The notes beneath the pieces are model-generated. The model was not told the origin of the DNA and did not search any database. It saw only the letters and a list, made by a program, of their open reading frames with translations. From assembly GCA_023136735.1 (NCBI GenBank), contig JAGLQQ010000236.1:1-16395 (forward strand): 16,395 bases of DNA, given 5' to 3'. Shown piece by piece: positions 7,179-14,470 of the stretch (positions are counted from its first letter, which is position 1; the number at the start of each line of letters is the position of its first letter). A program made the translations under genes and the position numbers. This DNA is from Candidatus Omnitrophota bacterium. Its GTDB lineage: Bacteria; Omnitrophota; Gorgyraeia; B26-G9.

Positions 7179-8174
7179 ATGCTAGATGTTAGTGTTAATA
7201 ATCGAATAAAACTCGCTTTGAATTTTAAAGAGCCGGATAGTGTCCCGGTTTGTGATTTTATTGATAACCCTAAAATTTTCCGCTATTTTAGCCACAGCAA
7301 AGATCTTTCCATAGAAAATAAGGTAAGGGCCTATCATGAGCTGGGCATTGATGTGTGCTGGCAGTTTGAAAGGCGAAGGAATTATCGCCATGAAGGATTG
7401 TTGAAAAGACTTCAAAAATTTGCTCTGCGTAAGCCGAAAATGGAAGCTCTCAATACGGAAGAACTAAATGAAGAGATGGAGGATTTCTCTCAGCAGCAAA
7501 GCCTTTTTGCTCCCTATACGTATTTAGCTATGTCAGCAGAGGGAATTCTAAGTGTTGCCTATAAAGCGCTAGGTTATGAGGAATTTTGCAGAAAAATGTA
7601 TGTTGAATTAATACAGGTAGAGAGGTTGATTGACATATACGCGGAAAACTTATATCAGCGAGCGTTTTTGTTCTCGGGCGCTGACTTGGGGCCGATTTTT
7701 TTTATCAACGATGATATTGCTTATGACAAAGGGCTTATGTTTTCAAAGGTATTTTTAGAGCAGCAATGGCTTCCGCGGATTAAAAGATCGATAGAGCCGC
7801 TTAAAGAAAAAGGGATAAAGGTTATCCTTCATTCCCGCGGTAATATTACCGAGATTGTAGACTCACTGATTAATTTTGGTATTGATGGTATTCATCCTAT
7901 AGATAAGCAAAGCGGAATGGATATCGGAATATTAAAAAAAACCTACGCAAAAACCCTACTTTTATTCGGCAATATTGATATTTCTGATTCTAATGATAGC
8001 TTTAGCATAGAAGAAAAGACTAAAAGATGTATTAAGAACGCATCTTTTGATGGAGGTCATTTTATTGGGTCAGCTAAAGGCATTGGCAAGAATTTAAGAA
8101 TGCGGGAAGTTTTTGCATATTTCACCTCACTTAAAGAATACGGAAAATATTCTCCTTCTGAGATCGATTCATAA
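7179..8174 (+). CDS. Uroporphyrinogen decarboxylase (UroD) family protein, not HemE
   Basis: This 331-residue protein matches the broad UroD/MtaA-like superfamily, whose members include corrinoid methyltransferases and many uncharacterised proteins. Family signatures seen are NDDIAYDKGLMFS (177-189), HSRGNI (218-223), GIDGIHPIDKQSGMD (234-248) and LLFGNID (261-267). The beta-strand-rich barrel pattern fits. HemE-type substrate residues near the N-terminus are not evident, and no haem-synthesis gene is adjacent. It is therefore unlikely to be the true decarboxylase. The usual HSDGN motif reads HSRGN, with arginine for aspartate. The ATG lies 20 nt after the aldolase remnant stop and has no convincing Shine-Dalgarno, so it may be translated by coupling or weakly. 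The physical pairing with an aldolase suggests a former shared substrate pathway, which is inference. Confidence 0.8.
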   Translation: MLDVSVNNRIKLALNFKEPDSVPVCDFIDNPKIFRYFSHSKDLSIENKVRAYHELGIDVCWQFERRRNYRHEGLLKRLQKFALRKPKMEALNTEELNEEMEDFSQQQSLFAPYTYLAMSAEGILSVAYKALGYEEFCRKMYVELIQVERLIDIYAENLYQRAFLFSGADLGPIFFINDDIAYDKGLMFSKVFLEQQWLPRIKRSIEPLKEKGIKVILHSRGNITEIVDSLINFGIDGIHPIDKQSGMDIGILKKTYAKTLLLFGNIDISDSNDSFSIEEKTKRCIKNASFDGGHFIGSAKGIGKNLRMREVFAYFTSLKEYGKYSPSEIDS

Positions 8175-8215
8175 TTAGTAGTCTGAACCCATTCTGGCGT
8201 AATCTTTTAAACTAT

Positions 8216-8244
8216 TTGTAAAAGCTTTTATAATATGCTATACT
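8216..8244 (+). promoter_or_regulatory. Candidate promoter for the lytic transglycosylase
   Basis: TTGTAA (8216-8221), a 17-nt spacer and TATACT (8239-8244) form a good sigma70-type match. Transcription would begin near 8251 and leave a leader of about 49 nt. The spacer contains most of a perfect 12-bp palindrome (8219-8230). The -10 is part of a longer inverted repeat (8239-8288). Confidence 0.55.
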
Positions 8245-8288
8245 ATATCTAGAGGGGTAATGGATTGAGCCGCTCAACATATAGTATA
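8239..8288. repeat. Perfect 10-bp inverted repeat overlapping the promoter, with a nested small hairpin
   Basis: TATACTATAT (8239-8248) and ATATAGTATA (8279-8288) are exact reverse complements, 30 nt apart. The loop holds a second stem, TTGAG (8265-8269) with CTCAA (8273-8277), around CCG. The left arm covers the -10 and the right arm lies just before the ribosome site AAAAGG. The placement suits operator half-sites or a leader structure in read-through RNA. The AT-rich arms make chance possible. Confidence 0.45.
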
Positions 8289-8299
8289 AAAGGAATAAA

Positions 8300-8851
8300 A
8301 TGATGGATTATTTATGCCCACTTAATAAAATGATTATAAAACATGGTAAAAAACAATTGATTTTGCTCCTATGTATTGTTCTAGCTGTAATTCTCGCTTT
8401 AACCTTTGTAACGAAAGCTTACGCTGATAATTTGAAAGAGATCATTGAAAAAGCATCTCGGAATTATCAAGTTTCTTTGGAGTTAATATATCAGGTGATT
8501 GAGGTAGAAAGCAGCTTTAATCCATATGCTGTCTCTATCGCAGATGCACGCGGTCTTATGCAGATAACACGACCTACTTGGGACTGGATATGTCGTGATT
8601 TTCTGCAGGTTTCTTGGTCCTTTGAGGAGGATTCATTCAACCGAGAAAAAAATATTATTGTGGGAACCAGGTTTTTAGCTTGGATAAATAATTATCTTAA
8701 CAAACATGCAAATGAATTGAATGCAAATCATAATGACTTAGTTCTAGCCTGTTATAATGCCGGGCCAGGCACAGTGAAAAGATATGGATTTAGAGTTCCT
8801 CCTTTTAAAGAAACCCAAAATTATATCGCTCGGATCAGCTCTGGTTTCTGA
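8300..8851 (+). CDS. Lytic transglycosylase with SLT domain, exported or membrane-anchored
   Basis: The protein cleaves peptidoglycan glycan strands with formation of 1,6-anhydromuramic acid, acting in the periplasm. Of 183 residues, 20-37 are hydrophobic after a basic stretch, and AYA (40-42) could be a signal-peptidase site. The SLT domain follows, with the catalytic glutamate E70 in ESSFNP (70-75). GLMQI (85-89), CYNAGP (151-156) and ETQNYIARI (171-179) are the other family motifs. The length is that of a minimal Slt/MltC-like catalytic domain with no extra binding domain. The ATG at 8300 is immediately followed by another at 8303; AAGG (8290-8293) is the likely ribosome site. Residues 1-12 are not obviously signal-like, so a start at 8330 (M11) is also possible. 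It appears to be a single-gene unit under its own promoter. Confidence 0.88.
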   Translation: MMDYLCPLNKMIIKHGKKQLILLLCIVLAVILALTFVTKAYADNLKEIIEKASRNYQVSLELIYQVIEVESSFNPYAVSIADARGLMQITRPTWDWICRDFLQVSWSFEEDSFNREKNIIVGTRFLAWINNYLNKHANELNANHNDLVLACYNAGPGTVKRYGFRVPPFKETQNYIARISSGF

Positions 8852-9047
8852 TAATTTGCCCCTCTTGTTTATTTGTAAATTCATGCAATATCCTGCAATA
8901 CATAAGTTATAATTATAGTGGTTTTAAAATTTCTGTTATGGTAAACTAATTTACTAAGTGTTTAACTAGGTCGATAGGTTTTTTTGAATAACTAAAATTC
9001 TTTACTGGTTACATAAATAAGAAAAATATAATTGAATTCTGAATGAA

Positions 9048-9725
9048 ATGGTATATAATATAATCGCTGGAGTTTTATACATAGTAGCGACACCAATAGG
9101 AAATCTGAGGGATATTACTTTCAGGGCGATTGATGTATTGTCTGCGGTGGATATGATTGCTTGTGAGGATACACGCCACACACGGATCTTATTAAACAGA
9201 TATGAGATAAAAAAGCCGTTACTAAGTTATTTTGAATATAATAAATTAAAACGGATTGATTTGATTATTTGCTCTTTGAAGGAAGGTAAAAGCATTGCTT
9301 TAGTTTCAGATGCAGGAACTCCTGGAATCTCAGATCCTGGGGCAAGTTTAATTAAGAAGGCTATTGATGAGGGGATAAAAGTTGAAGCTATCCCTGGTGC
9401 ATCAGCGCTGCTTACGGCTTTAACGGTTTCTGGAGTGCCAATGCATAAGTTTACTTATGTGGGATTTTTACCTGTTAAAGCAGGAGCAAGGAAAAAGGCA
9501 CTCGTTCAATTAAAAGCAGAGGACAAGACAGTTGTAATCTATGAATCACCGCATAGACTTATTAAGACACTCCTGGCAATTAAGGAAATTTTTGGTAATA
9601 TTAATATTGTTATAGCGCGTGAGATGACAAAAAAGTTCGAAGAAATTCTTCGTATTAAAGTCGAAGCAGCAATAAATCATTTTGAAAACAAAAAGCCAAA
9701 AGGTGAATTTGTAATAATAATTTAA
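9048..9725 (+). CDS. rsmI: 16S rRNA (cytidine(1402)-2'-O)-methyltransferase, short form
   Basis: RsmI methylates the ribose of C1402 in the 16S rRNA decoding centre using S-adenosylmethionine. The tetrapyrrole-methylase fold is clear from VATPIGNL (13-20), ACEDTRHT (38-45), SDAGTPGISDPG (87-98), IPGASAL (115-121) and YESPHR (165-170). It ends at GEFVIII after 225 residues, whereas E. coli RsmI has about 286. The C-terminal accessory domain is therefore absent. The next gene starts cleanly 19 nt later, so this looks like a natural short form and not a frameshift. The start at 9048 adds about eight residues before the conserved LYIVATP and has no visible Shine-Dalgarno. In the 196-nt gap upstream (8852-9047) I see no confident promoter. 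Confidence 0.92.
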   Translation: MVYNIIAGVLYIVATPIGNLRDITFRAIDVLSAVDMIACEDTRHTRILLNRYEIKKPLLSYFEYNKLKRIDLIICSLKEGKSIALVSDAGTPGISDPGASLIKKAIDEGIKVEAIPGASALLTALTVSGVPMHKFTYVGFLPVKAGARKKALVQLKAEDKTVVIYESPHRLIKTLLAIKEIFGNINIVIAREMTKKFEEILRIKVEAAINHFENKKPKGEFVIII

Positions 9726-9744
9726 GAGATAAGGAGGCGATACC

Positions 9745-10149
9745 ATGAGTGAGAATCGCAAAAATGTTATTTTACTAATGGAAGACGATGAGGTTTTGCG
9801 CAGATATCTGGCAAAACTTTTACGTGCGGATAATTTCGAAGTATATGAAGCAGGAAGCGTTAATGACGCAATTGAAATCGCGCAAAAACCGCGCTTGAAT
9901 CTGGTGATAGCCGATTTGAAAATGCCGGATGATACGGCAATCGGGTTAATGAAGAAACTAGGGGAGTTGCATATAGACATACCGGTGATTATTATTACGG
10001 CTTTTGGTGAGTGGGAAACCTATCTTGAAGCTTTGGACCTGGGTGTTTGCGACTATTTGAATAAGCCTATTGAATACACGGAATTTAAAGAGAAAATCAG
10101 TAATGTTTTGTCAAAAAACATTAAAAAGAAAAGACAGAGAATTAAATAA
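9745..10149 (+). CDS. Stand-alone CheY-like response regulator receiver
   Basis: This 134-residue protein is a single phosphoacceptor receiver domain with no output domain. The acidic pocket is E13, D14 and D15. The phosphorylated aspartate is D57 in the IADLKMPD segment, with switch threonine T85 and conserved lysine K107 in NKP. All key residues are present, so it should be phosphorylatable. The tail (127-134) is strongly basic. It has the best ribosome site in this block, AAGGAGG (9731-9737), 7 nt before the ATG. No histidine kinase is in the window, so partner and output are unknown. It sits between rsmI and purN, apparently in one transcript, which suggests constitutive expression. Confidence 0.9.
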   Translation: MSENRKNVILLMEDDEVLRRYLAKLLRADNFEVYEAGSVNDAIEIAQKPRLNLVIADLKMPDDTAIGLMKKLGELHIDIPVIIITAFGEWETYLEALDLGVCDYLNKPIEYTEFKEKISNVLSKNIKKKRQRIK

Positions 10150-10158
10150 AATCTTTAA

Positions 10159-10761
10159 ATGAAAAATCTCGCTGTTTTCTCCTCAGGCTTCGGTTCTAAC
10201 CTCCAAGCAATTATCAACGCAGTTAAAAAAGGTAAAGTGAAAGTTAATATCGCTTTGGTCCTTAGTGATAAGGTTGATGCTTACTCATTGGTGCGGGCAA
10301 AAAAGGCCGGAATTAAATTTTTATATGTAGATCCTGCTTTGTTTTTGGACAGGATAAGCTATGATAAATTTATTATGCGTTGCCTTCGAAAAGAAAAGAT
10401 TGATTATATAGTACTCGCTGGTTTTATGCGGATTATAAGCGATTACTTTATCAAGCAATACAAAAATAAGATTATAAATATCCATCCTTCGTTGCTACCC
10501 TCATTCAAAGGTAAGCAGGCAATATTAGATGCATTGGATTACGGAGTAAAATGCACTGGTGTTACAGTGCATTTTGTGACGAGTACGCTTGATGGTGGAC
10601 CGGTTATATTCCAGGCTGCGCTTAATATTAAAGACGATGAAAGTCTGGAATCACTTTCAATTCGGATCCATAGACTTGAGCACAAATTGTATCTGAAAGC
10701 AATAGATAAACTTGTAAAAGGAAAATTAGTTTTAAGAGGAAGAAAGGTAGTTGTTAAATAA
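10159..10761 (+). CDS. purN: Phosphoribosylglycinamide formyltransferase
   Basis: PurN transfers a formyl group from 10-formyltetrahydrofolate to GAR in purine synthesis. The 200-residue length is normal. The phosphate-binding segment SSGFGSNLQAI (8-18) and the folate loop AGFMRIIS (87-94) are present. The catalytic triad equivalents are N107 and H109 in NIHPSLLPSFKG and D145 in TSTLDGGPVI. The start lies 9 nt after the response-regulator stop. No Shine-Dalgarno is seen, so it may depend on re-initiation or coupling. The next gene starts within, or 1 nt after, its stop. purC is elsewhere in the window, indicating dispersed pur genes. Confidence 0.95.
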   Translation: MKNLAVFSSGFGSNLQAIINAVKKGKVKVNIALVLSDKVDAYSLVRAKKAGIKFLYVDPALFLDRISYDKFIMRCLRKEKIDYIVLAGFMRIISDYFIKQYKNKIINIHPSLLPSFKGKQAILDALDYGVKCTGVTVHFVTSTLDGGPVIFQAALNIKDDESLESLSIRIHRLEHKLYLKAIDKLVKGKLVLRGRKVVVK

Positions 10762-10762
10762 A

Positions 10763-12184
10763 ATGAGTAAATTGGTAAAAATTCGCTTTGGCACTTCAGG
10801 ATGGCGGGCAATTATGGCGGATACATTCACATTTAAAAATGTATGTTTGGTTTCACAGGCAATTGCAGATCATTTGAAGAGCAAAAGCAGCTCGCCAAAG
10901 GTTATTATCGGTTATGATACGCGATTTATGTCCGGAAATTTCGCAAAAATTTGTGCTCAAGTATTAGCGGCAAACAACATAAAAGTATTGTTGGCTGATC
11001 GAGACACGCCTACTCCAGCAATTGCTTTTCATATTATTGCCAAATCACTTGACGGGGGGATAAATTTTACGGCAAGCCATAACCCCCCGGAATATAACGG
11101 CATTAAATTTTCTCCCAGATATGGGGGGCCTGCGCCAAAAGAAGTAACCACAGCTATAGAGAAGAGAATCTCTTTTTTACAGAAAAATCCTGGTTCGATT
11201 AAGAAAGGCGTAATGGATGAAAGGTTTATAGAAATATTTGATCCTAGAAAAGACTATCTTAAACGCCTAAAGAAAATAATTGATATATCAGTTATTAAAA
11301 AAGCAAATCTGAAAGTCGGGATCGATTGTATGTTCGGTACAAGCAGGGATTATATCGATCTAATTCTTAAAGATTTGTGTAAAGAGATTAAAGTTTTTAA
11401 GGATTATCTTAACCCTCTTTTTGGCGGATTCCCTCCTGAGCCGGATAAGCCATACATTAAGGAATTGATCTCTCATGTAAAAAACAGTAAATTTCATTTG
11501 GGGGTTAGCTGTGACGGAGATGCTGATAGATTTGGGATTGTTGACAAAGATGGAGTTTTTCTTACTCCTAATGAGGTCATTACGCTATTGTTTTATTATT
11601 TGCTTAAAACAAGACCTAAAGCTAAAAAAGTTGCAAGAACTCTTTCTACAACGCATATGATTGATGCAATAGCCGCTAAAGAAGGCATAGAAGTCATTGA
11701 AACACCTGTTGGATTTAAGTATCTTGGCGAGGCTCTTAATGCTGGAGATTGCATAATCGGTGGAGAAGAATCAGGAGGACTATCTATCCAGGGTCATGTG
11801 CCTGAAAAAGACGGGATTCTTGCATGTCTTCTTGTTGTTGAGATGGTTGCTCGCCAAAAGAAGTCATTGCGCTCAATTTTGTCATCCTTGCATAAAAAAT
11901 ACGGTTACTTTGTTTCTGATAGATTGAATTTGCATCTTACCCAAGTTCAAAAAGATATATTGTTGAGGCGTATTGGGAAATTAGCTAAGAGTAATAAGTT
12001 TGGTGATTTTAAAATTGTAAGCAAAAATCTTACTGACGGATATAAATTTATTCTTAATGATGATTGCTGGGTTATGTTCCGCCCGTCAGGCACTGAACCT
12101 GTACTAAGATGTTATTTTGAAACAACTTCAGATAAGAAGATGCTTTATTTAAAAAGGCTTATAAAAGAATTCACAAGTTGTTAG
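10763..12184 (+). CDS. Phosphoglucomutase/phosphomannomutase family protein
   Basis: This alpha-D-phosphohexomutase interconverts hexose 1- and 6-phosphates in the cytosol through a phosphoserine. Four domains are visible. The N-terminus has FGTSGWRAIMADTFT. The serine loop FTASHNPPEYNG carries phosphoserine S105. The magnesium loop is CDGDADRFG (D251, D253, D255). The sugar-specificity loop GGEESGGLSIQGH and the phosphate-binding FRPSGTEPVLR follow. The start is uncertain: ATG 10763 gives 473 residues and matches where conservation begins, 1 nt after purN. A TTG at 10751 overlaps purN, adds four residues and is better placed behind AAGAGGA (10734-10740). Substrate preference (glucose, mannose or glucosamine) is not decidable; GEESGG suits glucose or mannose. 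Enzymes of this type feed envelope polysaccharide and glycogen synthesis. Confidence 0.93.
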   Translation: MSKLVKIRFGTSGWRAIMADTFTFKNVCLVSQAIADHLKSKSSSPKVIIGYDTRFMSGNFAKICAQVLAANNIKVLLADRDTPTPAIAFHIIAKSLDGGINFTASHNPPEYNGIKFSPRYGGPAPKEVTTAIEKRISFLQKNPGSIKKGVMDERFIEIFDPRKDYLKRLKKIIDISVIKKANLKVGIDCMFGTSRDYIDLILKDLCKEIKVFKDYLNPLFGGFPPEPDKPYIKELISHVKNSKFHLGVSCDGDADRFGIVDKDGVFLTPNEVITLLFYYLLKTRPKAKKVARTLSTTHMIDAIAAKEGIEVIETPVGFKYLGEALNAGDCIIGGEESGGLSIQGHVPEKDGILACLLVVEMVARQKKSLRSILSSLHKKYGYFVSDRLNLHLTQVQKDILLRRIGKLAKSNKFGDFKIVSKNLTDGYKFILNDDCWVMFRPSGTEPVLRCYFETTSDKKMLYLKRLIKEFTSC

Positions 12185-12191
12185 TCAGTTT

Positions 12192-12215
12192 AGTCAATTT
12201 AATAGTTGACTTTTT
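12192..12215 (+). promoter_or_regulatory. Inverted repeat overlapping the -35 box
   Basis: AGTCAA (12192-12197) is the reverse complement of TTGACT (12206-12211), with an 8-nt loop, and TTTTT follows (12211-12215). The right arm is also the -35 hexamer of the promoter at 12206-12234. Another TAGTCA lies at 12182-12187, giving a direct repeat with 12191-12196. It may be an operator or a weak terminator for the phosphohexomutase block. A 6-bp stem is too short to be confident. Confidence 0.3.
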
Positions 12216-12234
12216 AAAAGTTTAGTTGTATATT
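12206..12234 (+). promoter_or_regulatory. Near-consensus sigma70 promoter of the exported protein-enolase block
   Basis: TTGACT (12206-12211) and TATATT (12229-12234) are spaced by exactly 17 nt. Transcription would start near 12241, giving a 30-nt leader to the GTG at 12271. It would also exclude the upstream in-frame TTG at 12226, which overlaps the -10. It is the best candidate promoter for the exported protein and enolase genes and possibly for everything to the terminator at 16257. Confidence 0.6.
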
Positions 12235-12270
12235 TATCATATTATTAAATTTAACAAAAAGGAAAATTTT

Positions 12271-13149
12271 GTGAAAATTTTCTTAAAGTTATTATTTGTA
12301 AGTATTTTCATGCTTAGCACTGTTAGTGTTCAGGCACAGGAAAAGATAAGACTTAAATATGATTTCAAGGCGGGCAGAAAGCTTGCCTATGAAGTATTGA
12401 TAAATGGGGATGTGGATATTGAAGTAAAGCCTTCCGATGGAGGACAGATCCCCAAAAATTCAGCCAGGCTGCAGGGAAAATTCTCCTATACGCATGAAGT
12501 AACGTCAGTTAATGATGATGGTGTTTTGGCAAACATAAATGTGATTTACGGCCAGTCGTATATGAATACGATTGTAAACAATCAGGTCATACCAAATACG
12601 GATGTGACTTATTTAAAAGGGAAAATTGCCCGTGTTACTGTAACCAGTGATGGTAAAATAAAAGATTTCGAATTACCTGTTGGGTTGCCGGCATCGTTGC
12701 AAAATGCTGATTTTAAGAAGATGTTCCTGATCTTTCCTAATCGTAATTTACGTGTGGGAGAAAGCTGGATAGAAAATTCAGAATCAGTTAATGACGATAA
12801 TGAGAACTTTTCCATAACAAATACACTTAATTCAACGCATACCTTACTTGGTATAGAAAAAAAATACGGGCATGAGTGTGCAAAGGTGAAGGTTTTAGCA
12901 AGCACAAGCACTATTACGATATCCAAGAGTGCGCAGATAAAGCTTGACGGTAAGGCTCTAGGAAAAGTTGAAGGTATAATATATTTCGAATTGGACAGCG
13001 GTTACATAGTGTATTCAGATTTGAATACAATTATTAACAATGTAGTGGTGACTCAACCGGCACAGGACGAGAAAAATCAGAAAGACAAAGCATCGAAAAT
13101 CACGACTATATTAGATACTAATTTGAAAACGGTTACAAAGCTGTTGTAA
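12271..13149 (+). CDS. Exported protein of unknown function (DUF6263-like pattern)
   Basis: I do not recognise this protein with certainty. From the GTG at 12271 it has 292 residues. A classic signal peptide comes first: lysines, a hydrophobic core (about 4-18) and a cleavage site after VSVQA. AAAAGG (12257-12262) lies 8 nt before the GTG. The -10 at 12229-12234 rules out the upstream TTG. The mature part alternates beta-like segments: YDFKAGRKLAYEV, a NRNLRVGESW stretch, GHECAKVKVLAS and a GKVEGIIYFELDSGYIVY region. That layout resembles secreted beta-rich proteins of the DUF6263 type, an assignment from memory. There is no lipobox cysteine and no transmembrane segment after the signal. It precedes enolase by 18 nt; the pairing has no obvious functional logic. 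Confidence 0.7.
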   Translation: MKIFLKLLFVSIFMLSTVSVQAQEKIRLKYDFKAGRKLAYEVLINGDVDIEVKPSDGGQIPKNSARLQGKFSYTHEVTSVNDDGVLANINVIYGQSYMNTIVNNQVIPNTDVTYLKGKIARVTVTSDGKIKDFELPVGLPASLQNADFKKMFLIFPNRNLRVGESWIENSESVNDDNENFSITNTLNSTHTLLGIEKKYGHECAKVKVLASTSTITISKSAQIKLDGKALGKVEGIIYFELDSGYIVYSDLNTIINNVVVTQPAQDEKNQKDKASKITTILDTNLKTVTKLL

Positions 13150-13167
13150 AAAAGAGGAGAGTCATTA

Positions 13168-14460
13168 ATGAAGTACAGTATTGAAACTATTAAGGCAAGA
13201 GAAATAGTTGATTCCAGAGGCAATCCCACAGTAGAGGTTGATGTAATAACTAAATGCGGAGTTCTTGGACGCGCGGCTGTTCCCAGTGGCGCATCAACAG
13301 GTGAATTTGAGGCAGTAGAATTGCGTGACGGCAATAAAGATAGATTTTTAGGCAAAGGAGTTTTAAAAGCGGTAAATAATGTAAATAAAATTATTGCGCC
13401 AAAGTTAAAAGGTAAAGATGTAACTGCGCAATGTTTAATTGATCAATTACTAATAAAAATAGATGGTACTGATAATAAGGCAAAGCTTGGCGCGAATGCA
13501 ATGCTTGGTGTTTCTCTTGGCTGTGCTCGTGCAGCAAGTAATGCTTTAGGCCTGTCTTTGTATCGATATATCGGGGGAGCAAATGCTTGTGTTTTACCTG
13601 TTCCATTAATGAATATCGTTAACGGCGGAATGCATGCAGATAACAATGTAGATTTGCAGGAATTTATGATTATGCCGGTAGGCGGCAGCACTTATTCTGA
13701 TTCATTTAGAATGGGTTGTGAGGTTTTCCATAGCCTTAAGAAAATTCTCAAAGGAAAAAAGCTGAGCATCTCTGTTGGGGATGAGGGTGGGTTTGCTCCT
13801 AACCTGGCTTCGAACGAAGAGGCGCTCAAACTAATTGTTCAGGCAATTAAAGATGCTGGTTATAAGCCGGGTAAAGATGTTTGCATAGCTTTAGATGCAG
13901 CAGCAAGTTCTTTTTATAAGGCTGGTAAATATGAGCTTAACGGGGAAGTAAAACCCGTAAAATGGAATGTTGATAAGATGATTGATCTTTATGCCGGATG
14001 GTTAAAGAAATATCCGATTATTTCCATTGAAGACGGTTTGTATGAAGATGACTGGAATGGTTGGAAAAAGCTAACAGATAGATTAGGATCAAAAGTACAG
14101 CTTGTTGGGGATGATTTATTTGTTACTAATACCAAGCGTTTAAAAGTTGGCATAGACAAAGGAATTGCTAATTCAATTCTTATTAAGGTAAACCAGATAG
14201 GAACCCTTACGGAAACTCTTGAAGCTATTTCTATGGCGAGAAATTCCGGATATACATCGGTGATTTCGCACAGAAGTGGAGAAACTGAAGATGTGATTAT
14301 TGCGCATCTTGCTGTGGCGACTAATGCCGGTCAGATAAAAACAGGATCAGCTTCGCGAAGTGAGAGAATTGCTAAATATAATGAGCTGCTTAGGATTGAA
14401 GAGGAGCTTGGCAGTGCTGCGATTTATTACGGGCAGGAACTGAAAAAGAAACTTAAATAA
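13168..14460 (+). CDS. eno: Enolase (phosphopyruvate hydratase)
   Basis: Enolase converts 2-phosphoglycerate to PEP and, with PEPCK in the same window, supplies the PEP node. The 430-residue length is standard. Active-site loop SGASTGEF starts at S40, and H156 lies in GGMHADN. The proton-shuttle glutamate is E206 in GDEGGF and the catalytic lysine is K340. Magnesium ligands are D243, E288 and D315. The SHRSGETED loop (367-375) and TGSASRSER (392-400) are intact, so the enzyme should be active. AGAGGAG (13153-13159) sits 8 nt before the ATG. It is followed after 10 nt by an FtsB/DivIC gene, an eno-ftsB order also known in E. coli. Confidence 0.97.
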   Translation: MKYSIETIKAREIVDSRGNPTVEVDVITKCGVLGRAAVPSGASTGEFEAVELRDGNKDRFLGKGVLKAVNNVNKIIAPKLKGKDVTAQCLIDQLLIKIDGTDNKAKLGANAMLGVSLGCARAASNALGLSLYRYIGGANACVLPVPLMNIVNGGMHADNNVDLQEFMIMPVGGSTYSDSFRMGCEVFHSLKKILKGKKLSISVGDEGGFAPNLASNEEALKLIVQAIKDAGYKPGKDVCIALDAAASSFYKAGKYELNGEVKPVKWNVDKMIDLYAGWLKKYPIISIEDGLYEDDWNGWKKLTDRLGSKVQLVGDDLFVTNTKRLKVGIDKGIANSILIKVNQIGTLTETLEAISMARNSGYTSVISHRSGETEDVIIAHLAVATNAGQIKTGSASRSERIAKYNELLRIEEELGSAAIYYGQELKKKLK

Positions 14461-14470
14461 GAAATTAAAC

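Noticed and set aside
8260..8268. Two-codon upstream frame (ATG GAT TGA) behind GAGGGG in the transglycosylase leader
   Set aside because: The spacing between GAGGGG and the ATG is too short for efficient initiation, and such a tiny frame arises easily by chance.
8852..9047. Promoter or small RNA in the gap before rsmI
   Set aside because: A TATAAT at 8908-8913 and the near-repeat TGCAATAT/TGCAATAC are present, but no -35 box at proper spacing and no stable hairpin with a T-run could be found.
12226..12270. Start of the exported protein at TTG 12226
   Set aside because: The codon lies on the -10 hexamer, and its 15 extra residues would spoil an otherwise classic signal peptide beginning at GTG 12271.
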